A stretch of 64,000 bases of DNA from Batrachochytrium dendrobatidis JAM81. Its lineage: Eukaryota; Chytridiomycota; Chytridiomycetes; Rhizophydiales. The notes beneath the pieces were generated by a model. It was not told where the DNA came from. It saw nothing but the letters and a program-made list of their open reading frames with translations, and ran no database searches. Position numbers and translations under genes: made by a program. Below, in pieces: positions 11,057-21,631 of this stretch (position 1 is the first letter of the stretch; each line of letters begins with the position of its first letter). The DNA lies in NCBI RefSeq assembly GCF_000203795.2, contig NW_006281108.1, positions 563,868 to 627,867 of the forward strand, in the 5' to 3' direction.

Positions 11057-13633
11057 ATGACCACACTTGAAGATAAGGCTATTTGGGACAAGGCTACTGA
11101 GGACAATGAAGAATTCGCTGATGTTGGCGATGACATCCTGCGTGCCTCTACAGACGAGATAGCTAACCGTACCAAACTTCTTGAAAACGACCTCAAGATT
11201 ATGAAGTCGGAACAGCTCCGCTTGCACCATGAGCAAAAGGCCATTCAGGAGAAGATTAAAGACAACCAGGAAAAGATTACTTTAAACAAGCAGTTGCCCT
11301 ATCTGGTCTCCAATATTGTCGAGGTCAGCTACTGGATGTTGTATCAGTTATCCAGTTGTTGGTTTGACCCTGGCTGGGTTTGGGCTAGATTCAATATCGT
11401 TTAGCCCGTCTGGATGCAGATACTAGTTGACAAGTCTGTCAATGTCTATAGTTCAGTTTTGTTTTACAACACAATGACTAGTTGACAAACTGTCCTCTAG
11501 TGTATCTAATACCCTACATTGTATCAAACGAAAATAATCCTTGAATGATTTACAGTCATATTCACGTAAAATAGGACACTTGGATTCATCCTGCAGTCAC
11601 TGTTTTACTTTGGAATAGCAAGTGGTTGAATATTTATGTCTTGCTACTGCACATCAACTTGAATACACTCTCGATTCTTGTTTCAAACAATATCCATCAT
11701 ATGGTGCTCACAAACTATAGTTTTGAATCTGTCTTTTTCTCCATTTTTGGTAATCATCCATTGTACGATCACCAGATTCACCCATTGCAATCCAGATACT
11801 GGTTTGACTGTTGTCATTCAAACCCCTGTATATTAATATCAGATACGTTTGTGCTCTAGTTCAAGTGAACAGGATTGTAGAAACACAATTGTTGTTTTTA
11901 TGCCAATCATCAGGAGATTAACCAGTCAGCTTTAACGAGTTTAAAGGACATGATACTGTTCAGTAAACTGACCCATCATCTTATGGAACCGACTGTTTAT
12001 TGTGTATTTTCACACTATTTAGTGTTTTATTTTACATGAATACGACTGTAAATCATCCTGTCGACTATTTACAGGCTTGCTTAGTGTGATTTGGATCATA
12101 TCAAGTAAATGGATGCTAACTCTTTTCTATTTGTCTTGTCAACCCTTGCATGCTTGGTTTCTTGATCGTTGTGTGGGTATCTTGATCCTGATATATGGCC
12201 GGTATTGAATTCCTCGCGTCCAGATTTTGGATATGGATCCCAATGAAGAGCCCGAAGAAGATGGTGCAAATATCGATCTTGATGCTCATCGCAAAGGAAA
12301 GTGTGCTGTTATAAAGACTTCTACTAGACAGGTCAGTTAATCTCGTTCCATTTAAAGTATAGTCTTGATATTGGCATGTCACTAATTTATATATGCAAAT
12401 GATTGTACTATTCTGTTAGACTATTTTTTTGCCAATGATTGGCCTTGTTGACTCTACCAAACTCAAGCCAGGTGATCTTGTAGGCGTCAACAAAGAATCC
12501 TATCTTATCTTGGATACTCTTCCTGCCGAGTGAGTTTTAGTATTTATTTTGCATGCAGAACAAACTATTGTTATTGCAGTTTTTGACCCAAATCATACTG
12601 CTGTGAATATAACCAGGTACGATGCTCGTGTCAAGGCAATGGAAGTCGATGAGAAGCCTACAGAAGACTACAACGATGTTGGTGGTCTTGATAAGCAAAT
12701 TGAAGAAATGGTCGAGGCTATTGTGCTACCCATGACTCAGCGGGACCGATTCGTTAATCTTGGCATTAAACCCCCCAAAGGTGAGCCATTCATGTATATT
12801 GGCAAGATTGATGGTCAAGTACATGTGTAATTCCATACTGACTATTACACACTTGAAACGACTCCTTACATTTGGAAACAATAGGATGCCTCATGTATGG
12901 ACCTCCTGGTACTGGCAAGACACTGCTTGCCCGTGCTTGTGCTGCACAAACTAATGCTTGTTTCTTGAAGCTTGCTGGTCCTCAGCTTGTACAAATGTTT
13001 ATTGGCGACGGTGCAAAGTTGGTTCGTGACGCATTTAACCTTGCTAAAGAAAAGGCACCTGCCATCATTTTCATTGATGAGATTGATGCCATTGGTACCA
13101 AGCGTTTTGACTCTGAAAAATCAGGAGATCGTGAGGTCCAGCGTACCATGTTGGAGCTTCTTAATCAGCTCGATGGTTTCAGCAGTGATGATCGTATCAA
13201 GGTAGCAATTCCTTGCATCTATGTGCGTGTATCCTGCATGGTTTGAAGCTTGGTTGTTGACATATTTCTACGTTTGTGCAAAACATTTGTCTAGGTTATT
13301 GCTGCCACCAATCGTATTGATATTCTCGATCCTGCGCTTTTGCGTTCTGGTCGTCTGGATAGAAAAATTGAGTTTCCACATCCTAACGAAGAAGCTCGCG
13401 CAAGAATCATGCAGATTCACTCGCGTAAAATGACAGTCTCTCCAGACGTCAATTTTGATGAACTGGCGCGATCTTGTGATGAGTTTAATGGTGCCCAATG
13501 CAAAGCCATTTGTGTCGAGGCTGGTATGATTGCTCTCCGTCGTGGTGCTTCTGAAATCCAACACGAAGACTTTATGGAAGGTATTCAGGAAGTCCAAGCT
13601 AAAAAGAAAACAACACTGCAGTACTATGCATAA
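11057..13633 (+). CDS. RPT5: 26S proteasome regulatory ATPase subunit Rpt5 (6A/PSMC3)
   Basis: Six exons (11057-11323, 12224-12331, 12420-12529, 12617-12780, 12885-13201, 13295-13633) give 434 residues, collinear with Rpt5 from other eukaryotes. It opens with the typical [10 protein letters not shown] and a coiled coil. The AAA+ module has Walker A GPPGTGKT and Walker [12 protein letters not shown], followed by the arginine-finger region [13 protein letters not shown]. The C-terminal YYA is the HbYX motif that docks into the 20S alpha ring and opens the gate. The subunit unfolds ubiquitylated substrates in the 19S base. The first intron is 900 bp and contains a MITE; the other introns are 87-104 bp. 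It converges with the Sel1-repeat gene, 146 bp away. Confidence 0.96.
11545..12056. mobile_element. MITE-like element with about 29-36 bp terminal inverted repeats, inside RPT5 intron 1
   Basis: The left end (11545-11573) and the reverse complement of the right end (12028-12056) match at 27 of 29 positions around the core ACAGTCRTATTCAYGTAAAA. The similarity continues into an inner RRACACT. The 512-bp interior has no open frame for a transposase, so the element would be non-autonomous. No clear target-site duplication is visible. Related ends occur at 17.6/18.2 kb and, as single copies, near 1.26, 5.03 and 34.16 kb. Confidence 0.65.
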
Positions 13634-13779
13634 AACAAATTTAAACGTTTTTAAAAGTGTCATTGGGGTTGGAGGATTTAAATGATTGCTGCCATATTTG
13701 ACAATTCTTATTAGCATCAACAGTTTTTACAATCTGATACATTACATACCAAGCTGTTTTTTATTGCAGTTTTTAAATA

Positions 13780-15610
13780 TCAAAAAGTTTCAATACTCTC
13801 TAAAGCCTGGATAACATGCTTGATTTTCTGGCAATCGCTAGTCAAACACGAGCAGCAGTTGTCGATTGCTGTAGCAGCATCCGAACACAACCGCTCCACC
13901 ACAAAATGAGCAGCCGATGCATGTGAGGAAGCAACATTCAAGTCAATCACTGGAATGGAAGAGTCGCGTTTGGATGCATAATATTGACTACAGGTTGTGT
14001 CGCCAAGGGTTTGAGCACTATGCCTTTGAGATGCTTCGACTGCAGCTTGGTAAATGAGCTCCATCTGTGTACGGGATAAGATATCAGCGCCGTCGAGCTG
14101 TTTGAGAATAAGTCGACGAAGTTCGTTGGGAATGGCGCAGAAACTTGTTGCAGTTGCCAACCTTTTCGTATCAACTCTATGGCAATCATTTTGATACGCT
14201 GTACCGTTGGCATCCACACAATTTTGATTTAACCCAGCAGGACGTGCAGGAAGTAGTACACTAGCATAGTTCAGTAGCCGTTTTGCAACAATCGGTACTA
14301 GTCGAGTGTGTGCTTCTTTTGATCCACGTTTAGCAGCCATCCCATACAATTTTTCAGCAGTTTCTAAACATTTTTTTGTGCCAATACCAAACTCGTATGA
14401 AATGGCCGTGGAAAGAATGGACAGAACGTGATTCTGTCGAGCGGCTTTTTCAAACCATGCAAGTGCAAGGTAGTCGTTATGTTGGAGGCCAAATCCTTCA
14501 TGGTAGCAGCGTGCCAAGTTATACTGGGCATGAGGATGCCCACACAACGCGGCCCGAGTATAATACTGAACTGCTTGGTGTGGATTTGCTTCAACTCCAA
14601 TTCCCTGTTCCAAAAATATACCCAGTACATTTTGGGCATTGATGGATCCATACGAAGCTGCACGCATGTACCATTCGTAAGCTCGCCCGTAGTTTTGTTC
14701 AATCCCCATACCGCGCTCAAATAATGTACCGATATTATATATAGCAGCAGCCTCTCGTTTTGCAGCAGCTTTGGTGTACCACTCTAGCCCGATCGCTGTG
14801 CTCAACGTGCATCCAGACCCCTCAAGATAAAGATTACCCAAAACATTTTGAGCAGCGGGAAGACCCTGTTGAGCAGCTTGTTTACACCATTGAAAGGCCA
14901 ATGCGTAGTCCTTTTGTGTGGATATTCCATTGTAGTAGCAAAGTGCAAGACAAAACTGTGCTGCTGCAAGTCCAGACTCTGCAGCAGTTATCAACCATGC
15001 TCTTGCCAAACAGTTGTTTTGCCCACATTTGGCACGCCAGTAAGCTGATTCAACGTGATTGATTTTGATGTCGGGTCGTCCATGAGTTTTGAGAAATTCA
15101 AGACGACCTTGAGCAAATCCACTGTTGCTGGTTGCAGCTTGTATGTATAATCTAAAGGTTGGATCAATTTATTCAAGTTAGTTAATCAAACCACATTTAC
15201 GCTCAACAATTTGGGAATTAGGTCAGACTTGTATTGGCTGGTCGAAACTGCATAAAGACGAACCATGCCTGCAGTCTCAATTCGGTAAATATGTACAAAA
15301 ATACTCGTGAATGGAATTACCTTTCAGCCAAAATGTGATCAACTTGAAGCTCAGCAAGACCAAATTCAAAACAAAATGCCAACAAGGCAGTTGCTTCTGG
15401 AAACCCGCCCAAATGCGATTTGAGCAAGTGTCCCAGTCCAGACTTTTTAGGTTTGACTCTTTGATCACCATCAAGCTGAACTTCAGGTCCTGCTTTGACT
15501 AGAGTAAATATTGATGCAATCCTTGTTGGTTGAGATGCTTTTCGAACTTGCATAAGCTTTGTAAATGCCAATTGAAAGTGTACAACACTTGATAGTGAAT
15601 ATGAGCTCAT
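13780..15610 (-). CDS. Sel1-repeat (TPR-like) protein
   Basis: Two exons on the minus strand (15610-15321 and 15151-13780), joined by a 170-bp intron with AG/GTAATT and CTTTAG/A borders and matching phase, give 553 residues. From about residue 130 to 380 there are roughly seven Sel1-like repeats, each an antiparallel helix pair with the A...LG..Y..G.G signature (for example AAQNVLGNLYLEGSG and AQYNLARCYHEGFG). The last 150 residues are not repeat-like. Sel1 proteins are scaffolds for membrane-associated complexes such as ER-associated degradation or chitin synthase activation. Nothing here decides between these, and there is no signal peptide or membrane segment. Its start codon is about 510 bp from the end of the SH3 gene, which lies on the same strand. 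Confidence 0.85.
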
Positions 15611-16122
15611 GGTTTAATCAAGTGTTAATGTATGTTTAAAAGGTTTGGCCGAGTCAAAATGTAGTATGTTGCTAGAATTGAAAATATGTACGAGGGTGTA
15701 TGCTATAGGTGCACCACTGGATAGTACAGCAATAATATATAATGAAATGGGGTTTGAAGGGGATGGAATAGCCATCGACTGGGACAAATTTCCGCTTTAT
15801 ATCATTTCGTTTAGCCTACAATCTTATGCAGTTTCAACTTGTTCAGTCCATATAAAAACAACATCAGCTCAGTTTAAAACATTGTACCACCACCACCCCT
15901 CACTCAAACAACCACCGACTGTGCCTTCAAACTATTCTAAACGCGACGCGTTTCAGTTGCAATGGTTTCGTTTCAATGGGTTTCAGAGCGTCTGTTTTTG
16001 GACACTAGCACAATTGCCATTTATAATGTGCAATGTTTTATTAGATATGATTTATCAATATTTATTAGGTCCACACAGCCCTTATAATGACAGTAATGGT
16101 AACAATACTATTGATGGAGAAT
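15611..16122. other. Intergenic region, Sel1-gene promoter side
   Basis: About 510 bp. A plus-strand open stretch of 168 codons starting with TTG lies here but shows no recognisable protein and no consistent gene structure. I treat the region as promoter and UTR. Confidence 0.4.
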
Positions 16123-17448
16123 CTAAAGCATCTTGGTTGCCTTCACATTGAGCCCCACCGAGACTATTATCAAAAGAAAAACAAAAGAGCCGATCAGCAC
16201 CATCCATTTTTGTTTTTGTGTCAAGACTCGCGGTTTGGTCATTTGATCAAGTCTTGGTAGCTCATGTCTGTTGTATTTGCGCAAAACTCCAACATCGTTG
16301 TTGTATGGTTTTAAGTTGGAATGACTCGGATCTGATTCTCCTTGCATCTGTATGGGTGTTTTTGAAATTGAGCATCTACCAAGAGATAAATCCCCCGCAA
16401 ATCCCGATGAAATACCTAATCTGGTCAGGTGGATGGACTTTAAGGCTGGTTGTAGTGTGCTGGAGTTGGACTGACTGCATACATCAAGGCCCAAGCACTT
16501 TTTGGGAAACACTCCTATCAAGCCTGTTGTTTCATTTTTGCCCAAAACCCACTCTGAAACAGTAGTTAGTATTCAGTGGAAATTATGGAATATCGTTTTT
16601 CGCATATCCAGTGGTTGTATATATCGTGATAAGCAGGTATACCAAGGTTGAAATACAAGATGAAACAAAATATAAACATGTCAGTATTGACCTTGATTGG
16701 TTTTTCCACATTGACTCCACACATTCCTATATACACTATGGTAAACATGCATAACATGGTGATGGATTTAATCTATATTCGTACCATCTTTAAAGTTTCG
16801 ACTCACAACAATGCGATCTCCAAAAACAATCTGGATCTCATCCGATAACTGTGGCGAATACTCGGCAATTGCATATTGAGCACGCTGTTGATTGCTGGGA
16901 ACATCGAATTGACTAAAAAGAGGTGATGTTCGAGCAATTTCATTTCCACGAAGATATGCAACAACTGATTTACTAGGTTTTAATGTCGAGGTTGGTCCTG
17001 GCTCTGTGCAAGGAATAGAGCATACAGATGTGTTGGGATTTGATAAATTGGGCGGCACAAGTGATGATACTGTTTCGACTTTGAGGTTGTGCACATTCAA
17101 ATTAGACTGGGTCGAGCATAATGCTGTGATATCAAGTGTTGATTTTTCTTGCTGGAGGTTTTCCGTTACTGGAATAAAGTACAATGAATAAGACATTAAT
17201 TGCATGTAAGCTTTGTGATATATTGATAGATAAATATACTCGAGAGTCGAACCTTGACTGGCAGTGTCCATAGGAACAATAGAGAGATTGAATTTATTGA
17301 TTGTCTGTGTAGTGGATTTCAATGCATTTTCCAATAATGGGTCAGTTGTATTGTCTAATTTCTCCAATCCCATTAAATGGCTGCTTGATGCGAGTAGACT
17401 GGCTTTATCTACTGTACTATCAACCTGCTTTGGATTGGTTTTGTCCAT
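16123..17448 (-). CDS. SH3-domain protein with a C-terminal transmembrane anchor
   Basis: Minus-strand exons 17448-16785 and 16553-16123 join in phase 1 (GATG/gtacga ... cag/AGTGG). The join restores an SH3 fold: an ALYDY-like AIAEYSPQLSDEIQIVFGDR in exon 1, then EW and TGLIGVFP in exon 2. The protein is 364 residues if the whole first exon is retained. An internal stretch (17252-17169) is 84 bp, AT-rich, and bounded by AAG/GTTCGA and TTCCAG. It reads as 28 hydrophobic in-frame codons and may be a 3n intron, which would give 336 residues. The C-terminus has one strong membrane segment (WMVLIGSFVFLLIIVSVGL) close to the stop, suggesting a tail-anchored protein with a cytosolic SH3. SH3 domains bind proline-rich partners in actin, polarity or endocytic complexes. 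No specific family was recognised. Confidence 0.75.
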
Positions 17449-17623
17449 AAAATGGTTTTATAAAAATACCTATGACTGGTTCTAAATTGATAGTTTGGAA
17501 ATATTAGGCAATGATATGTATTTCACGTATTCATACTAAATGGTTTTAAAGCAGGCAGCATGAGTATTGAATATTTAGGCTTTTTGTCATGGATCCAAGC
17601 CCCACATGCTCCACCACTATATT

Positions 17624-18185
17624 CACATACAGCCGTATTCACGCAAAATGAAACATTGCTATTGATCTTGTATTGACTCTATCTTGCTCCAGAATAAACA
17701 ATACATATTCGTTGCTATTGGAAAATGATTGCTTTTTCTATAAATGCTCCAAATTCTCTGGTGTCTGGAATTTTCCGACTATGAAACCATTCCAAACAGT
17801 AAAATAATCTTCTGCACAGTTTCAAGAATCGACAGTAAGAGGTTGTGTAATGTAGTTCCAATCCTCGCACTATTTGTTGAACAGTTGGTAAACCATGTCT
17901 AATCAGACAGAGAGTTTGTGGAATGGAATGTTGTTCAAAATATATGACAATTTGGAAATATCGCATGCTATTGTTTAGAAAGTCTTGAATGTATTGGAAC
18001 AGAGATGTGATGTGAACATTTGCTCTGTATTTTTGTACAAGGATGAGCACAAAGAAAGACCAGCGAGTTAAAGAGCTCAAAGGGCACAATGTTGTTCAGT
18101 AAGTTTGGCACTAATCAAACATGAGATTGCTTATTATGTATTTTGACTTGGTATCCTATTTTATGTGAATACAGCGATAAAGTAA
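17624..18185. mobile_element. Second MITE-like element of the RPT5-intron family
   Basis: The left end (17624-17660, core GTATTCACGCAAAATG) and right end (18147-18181, core TTTTATGTGAATACAGC) are inverted relative to each other, about 560 bp apart. The right 115 bp (about 18066-18180) can be aligned by eye with 11940-12050 of the RPT5 intron element, including a shared GTTCAGTAA and TTATTRTGTATTTT. A 124-codon minus-strand open frame (18089-17715) lies entirely inside the element and is probably not a gene. Confidence 0.5.
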
Positions 18186-18769
18186 ACTTGGGTGTCGAGT
18201 CACGATACGATATCATGCAAGCAAGTCGTGCATGTACAAGCATAGATTGATGGTGTTGCAAGTGTGTTGGTCAACTCATGTATGGTGGTCCCAGTGATGG
18301 TGTCAGAGTTGTGACTGTACCGCCAGTATGATACCATCAGAAGCTTGACGAATTGAACATTCAGCGCTTCATGGTCAGTATTGTCAATGTGAATATTGAC
18401 AATGATTGGGCCTCGTCACGACAGATTGTGTTGTTGTCCACAGTTGCGACATTCATGGATGCAGTACTTGCCGACTGTTTTGATGGCAATACATACGCAA
18501 CATGTATGCAGTAGTCTATTGACAGCATTACTAGATGATCTGATGCAGATCCGTAAATCTGATTGAATCACAATTTACCGTGTCCATCATAAATTCAGAA
18601 TCTCACATTTAATCTGAAATTCTCAATGAATATTCATAAACCCAAAACTATTCTAATGAATGATTTATTTCACTTGATGGAGTCCAACATGCACAATACT
18701 TTTTAGATTGATTATAGTTGTCGTGGATAGAAATGGTATAGAAACCAACAAGCAAAAAATGCATCAAAC
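18186..18769. repeat. Degenerate CA/TG-rich repeat flank
   Basis: 18170-18330 resembles 21690-21840 (shared AAACTTGGGTGT, TCATGCAAGCAA and CAACTCATGTATGG), so both belong to one dispersed, decayed repeat. No gene is seen. The last part is probably the 3' UTR of the deacetylase-like gene. Confidence 0.45.
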
Positions 18770-20361
18770 TCAGGCGAATTCGTTAAAGTCACGAATACGA
18801 TACCAGCTTTGAGGATCAGGTTGACGCAGAGACTCACCAACGGTGACAAACTTGAATCCAAATCCACTATATTTTTCAATAATTTTTCGAATACCGAGAT
18901 GACCATTTTTAACATCCTCATGATTGAGTGTGATGAGCGATTCGACCTCTATATTAGACATGGGAAAGTCACCACGGCCCTGATCAAAACTGGCAAGCAT
19001 CGCTTCACCTGAATCATCTACATCGCCAATTCTCAAGTCGCCGCTATTCAGATTACTTCCAACAACAATATATCCCATATCCATAAGTTGCCTAATCACT
19101 TCCGGACTAGTGTGGCTATAAGGAAGTCGCATGTAGATTGGACTGGCACCAATCACATTTTGAATCATCCAATCATTATTAAGCATTTCAAGAGCAACTT
19201 CCTCGGGTGAAATTCCGTTAAGTTTGGAATAAGACAGACTTCCAGATCCAACCTGATGACCTTCGTCACATATTCTTTTTACAATGGCTTGTACTTCGCT
19301 GTCGTATAAATTGCTAGTTTTGAATCCACTGACAAAAAATGTTGCTCGAGCACCCAGCTCCTTGAGTACATCAAGAATTTTTGGAACGTTGTGAACATCA
19401 GTACCTCCGTCAAACGCCAGAGCAATATGACCACCTAGTCCGCCGGTTTTACGAACCCTACGATAATAGTCGAATTCGGCGGGACTCGAATCGAATTCTG
19501 GAAGCTTCGTGATTGGAAGTTTGCAGATACCAAATAGACCTTGACATCCAACACTGCAATGAGCGGTTGTAGTTCCACATTCACCATCACGCGAGCAACA
19601 AGATTCTGGTGGACACACTTTGTTGACTCGACGTCCACACGTATTATCATCCGTCAGAGTGAGCGAAGCTTTGATAGCAGGACTAAGATCATTTCCACAT
19701 TCACCATACAAGGGATCGCATTGGGCCACGCAGTGCGAAACATCCACTCCACAATAGCCGCGGTCGGAACAGCATAACGATCCCTTGCATCTGCCATGTT
19801 TTGGTCCACATTTATCAGATTTTAAAACGAGTTCATGCAAGTTTTTACTGGATACTTCTGCACCTTTGTCTTTTTGTTCCCGAGTCTTGCTAGGCTCAGA
19901 TTCAGTATCAGATTCAGCATCAGATTCAAGATCAGAATCAGCAACAAACTCAGTATCAGATTCAATATCAGATTCAAGATCAGAATCAGTAACAAGCTCG
20001 GTATCAAATTCAGTAGCAGGTTCAGTAGCAGGTAGATTCTTCACTGCACAATGACCATATCCGCGTTGACAATTCTTGCCACACGAGTCGGTTTCTCTGT
20101 TACAGACTCCGTATTCGGAGCAACATAAATCATCTGGACAAATGGTTTTTGCTTTTGGACCGCACTTCAAGTCACTGGATACAGGCAGATTCAAGATTCC
20201 ATCGTTGCTTGTAACAAACGGAGCTGATTTGGGTAAAACTAATCATGTATTTACTCGTGAGTATCCCAATCAACAGTATATACAACCATACATATTGTTG
20301 TTTTACCTTGAGCGCTACAAACAGCGGCAAACGCCAACACGCCAACTTTAAGCATAAGCAT
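18770..20361 (-). CDS. Secreted CBM18 chitin-binding protein with a degenerate polysaccharide-deacetylase (NodB/CE4) domain
   Basis: Exon 1 (20361-20307) encodes a signal peptide, MLMLKVGVLAFAAVCSAQ. A 68-bp intron leads to exon 2 (20238-18770), giving 507 residues. Three CBM18 (hevein-like) modules each carry eight or so cysteines. The first two are separated by an acidic linker of SDxESD repeats. A NodB-like domain follows. Of the CE4 motifs, the catalytic aspartate (AFDGGTD), RxPY (MRLPY) and the late histidine (TLNHED) remain. The metal-binding triad is gone: the second Asp of TFDDG is Gly, and both histidines of HTxSH are replaced in GSGSLSYSK. The product probably binds chitin without hydrolysing acetyl groups. 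CBM18 deacetylase-like proteins are expanded in Batrachochytrium dendrobatidis (published by Abramyan and Stajich). Confidence 0.88.
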
Positions 20362-20872
20362 GATGAATTCTATATGCAATCAATCAAAAATCCGTAGTTG
20401 AAATGGTTGACTGCGAACAATATCCTGATATTGCGTTGGGGATGATGACCATTTAAATGTGTAAAACACATTGAAACGATCACCCTAAATCCTAACATCG
20501 CAATCATTCAAATATCCGAAATAAGCTCGCCCTTTTCAAGATTCCTGAGTACTCAGGTCAAAGCATATTGGCTGCATACACTTAAATAGGGTTTTGATGA
20601 CCGTTGATAATGAGGGTGTGTGATCAGGGTTCTGGAGTAAGACAATGTCAATCAGCTGTGACAAAGTCGACAGCGGAGATTACCAACGAGTCGAAAACAC
20701 CAAAATTTACAGTCTAAAATAAGCAATATAGTATAAAGTGATTAGCCAATCATGACAGATTTGCTCAACAAGGATTTGTGGAGTGCAAGATGACACGCCA
20801 ACTGCCAACCAAGTCATGCAAGCTTAATGACTGCATGTTGTCGGCTGTAAATTAATATTGTTCATATCTATA
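20362..20872. other. Intergenic region between head-to-head genes
   Basis: 511 bp upstream of the deacetylase-like gene and of the phosphoesterase fragment. I searched the plus strand here for the missing N-terminal part of the phosphoesterase and found no candidate exon. Confidence 0.5.
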
Positions 20873-21631
20873 GCATCTGTTCCTGGACCAACTTATCCCA
20901 ATCGTCATTTCTTCCATTGTGCTACTGCTGCTGGCTATACTGCCAACAATGGTGCTTTTCTTGGTGTTCCGTGCCGTACAATCTACGAAAATATGGCCAA
21001 TCATGGAAACTCGTACAAGTTCTATTCTCCTCAACTCAAGTCTACACCACTGTTGTACCGCAATCTGCGCAACATTTACAACTGGATGAGAATCAAAAAC
21101 ATGAGCACGTTTTTTGAAGATGCCAGAGCCGGTTCACTACCCCAATACTCGTTTATTGATCCTGATTGGCTCAAAAACGACAATCATCCTCCAAACAACC
21201 TGCATGCTGGCGAGCAATATGTCAAAGACATATACGAAGCCATTCGTGCCGGTCCTCAATGGAAAAACACTGTATTTGTACTGACATATGATGAAAATGG
21301 TGGTTTTTACGATCATGTTGCACCACCAACATGTGTTCCTCGACCCGACAATATCAATCCCGACTCGAATGTTGGAGATTTCCAGTTTGACCGTCTTGGT
21401 CCTCGTGTACCAACAATCATCATTTCACCATATGTCAGCAAGGGTGCAGTTTATCACTCTGACGACACGAGTCGTTTCTTTGAACACTCGTCGATCCCAG
21501 CTACTCTCAAAAAACTATTTAACCTTCCCAACTTCCTTACACCGCGTGATGCAGCAGCTCTTGTATTTGATGATGTTATTTCATTGAGCAAACCACGTAC
21601 CGACTGTATTCAAACTCTTGCCACTGTATAA
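20873..21631 (+). pseudogene. 5'-truncated phosphoesterase (phospholipase C/acid phosphatase family) gene
   Basis: The frame encodes about 252 residues of the C-terminal two thirds of the phosphoesterase family that includes non-specific phospholipases C. Conserved blocks are PGPTYPNRHF, LTYDENGGFYDHVAPP, GPRVPTIIISPYVSKGAV and EHSSIPATLKKLF. The N-terminal catalytic block (the ENxSFDH region known in the family) is absent. The similarity begins exactly at a good splice acceptor (catctatag/catctg), and no upstream exon is present in the 510 bp before it. The first in-frame ATG lies well inside the domain. The most economical reading is a fragment of a duplicated gene cut near an exon border. 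A very distant upstream exon cannot be formally excluded. Confidence 0.7.

Noticed and set aside
15645..16151. Plus-strand open frame of 168 codons
   Set aside because: It begins with TTG, overlaps the end of the SH3 gene in antisense, and its translation has no protein-like pattern. It is most likely chance in an intergenic region.
17715..18089. Minus-strand open frame of 124 codons
   Set aside because: It lies completely inside the second MITE-like element and has no recognisable domain. An open frame by chance is more likely than a gene.
19822..20054. Repeated open frames on both strands of the SD-rich linker
   Set aside because: They are shadows of the repetitive linker codons of the CBM18 protein gene.
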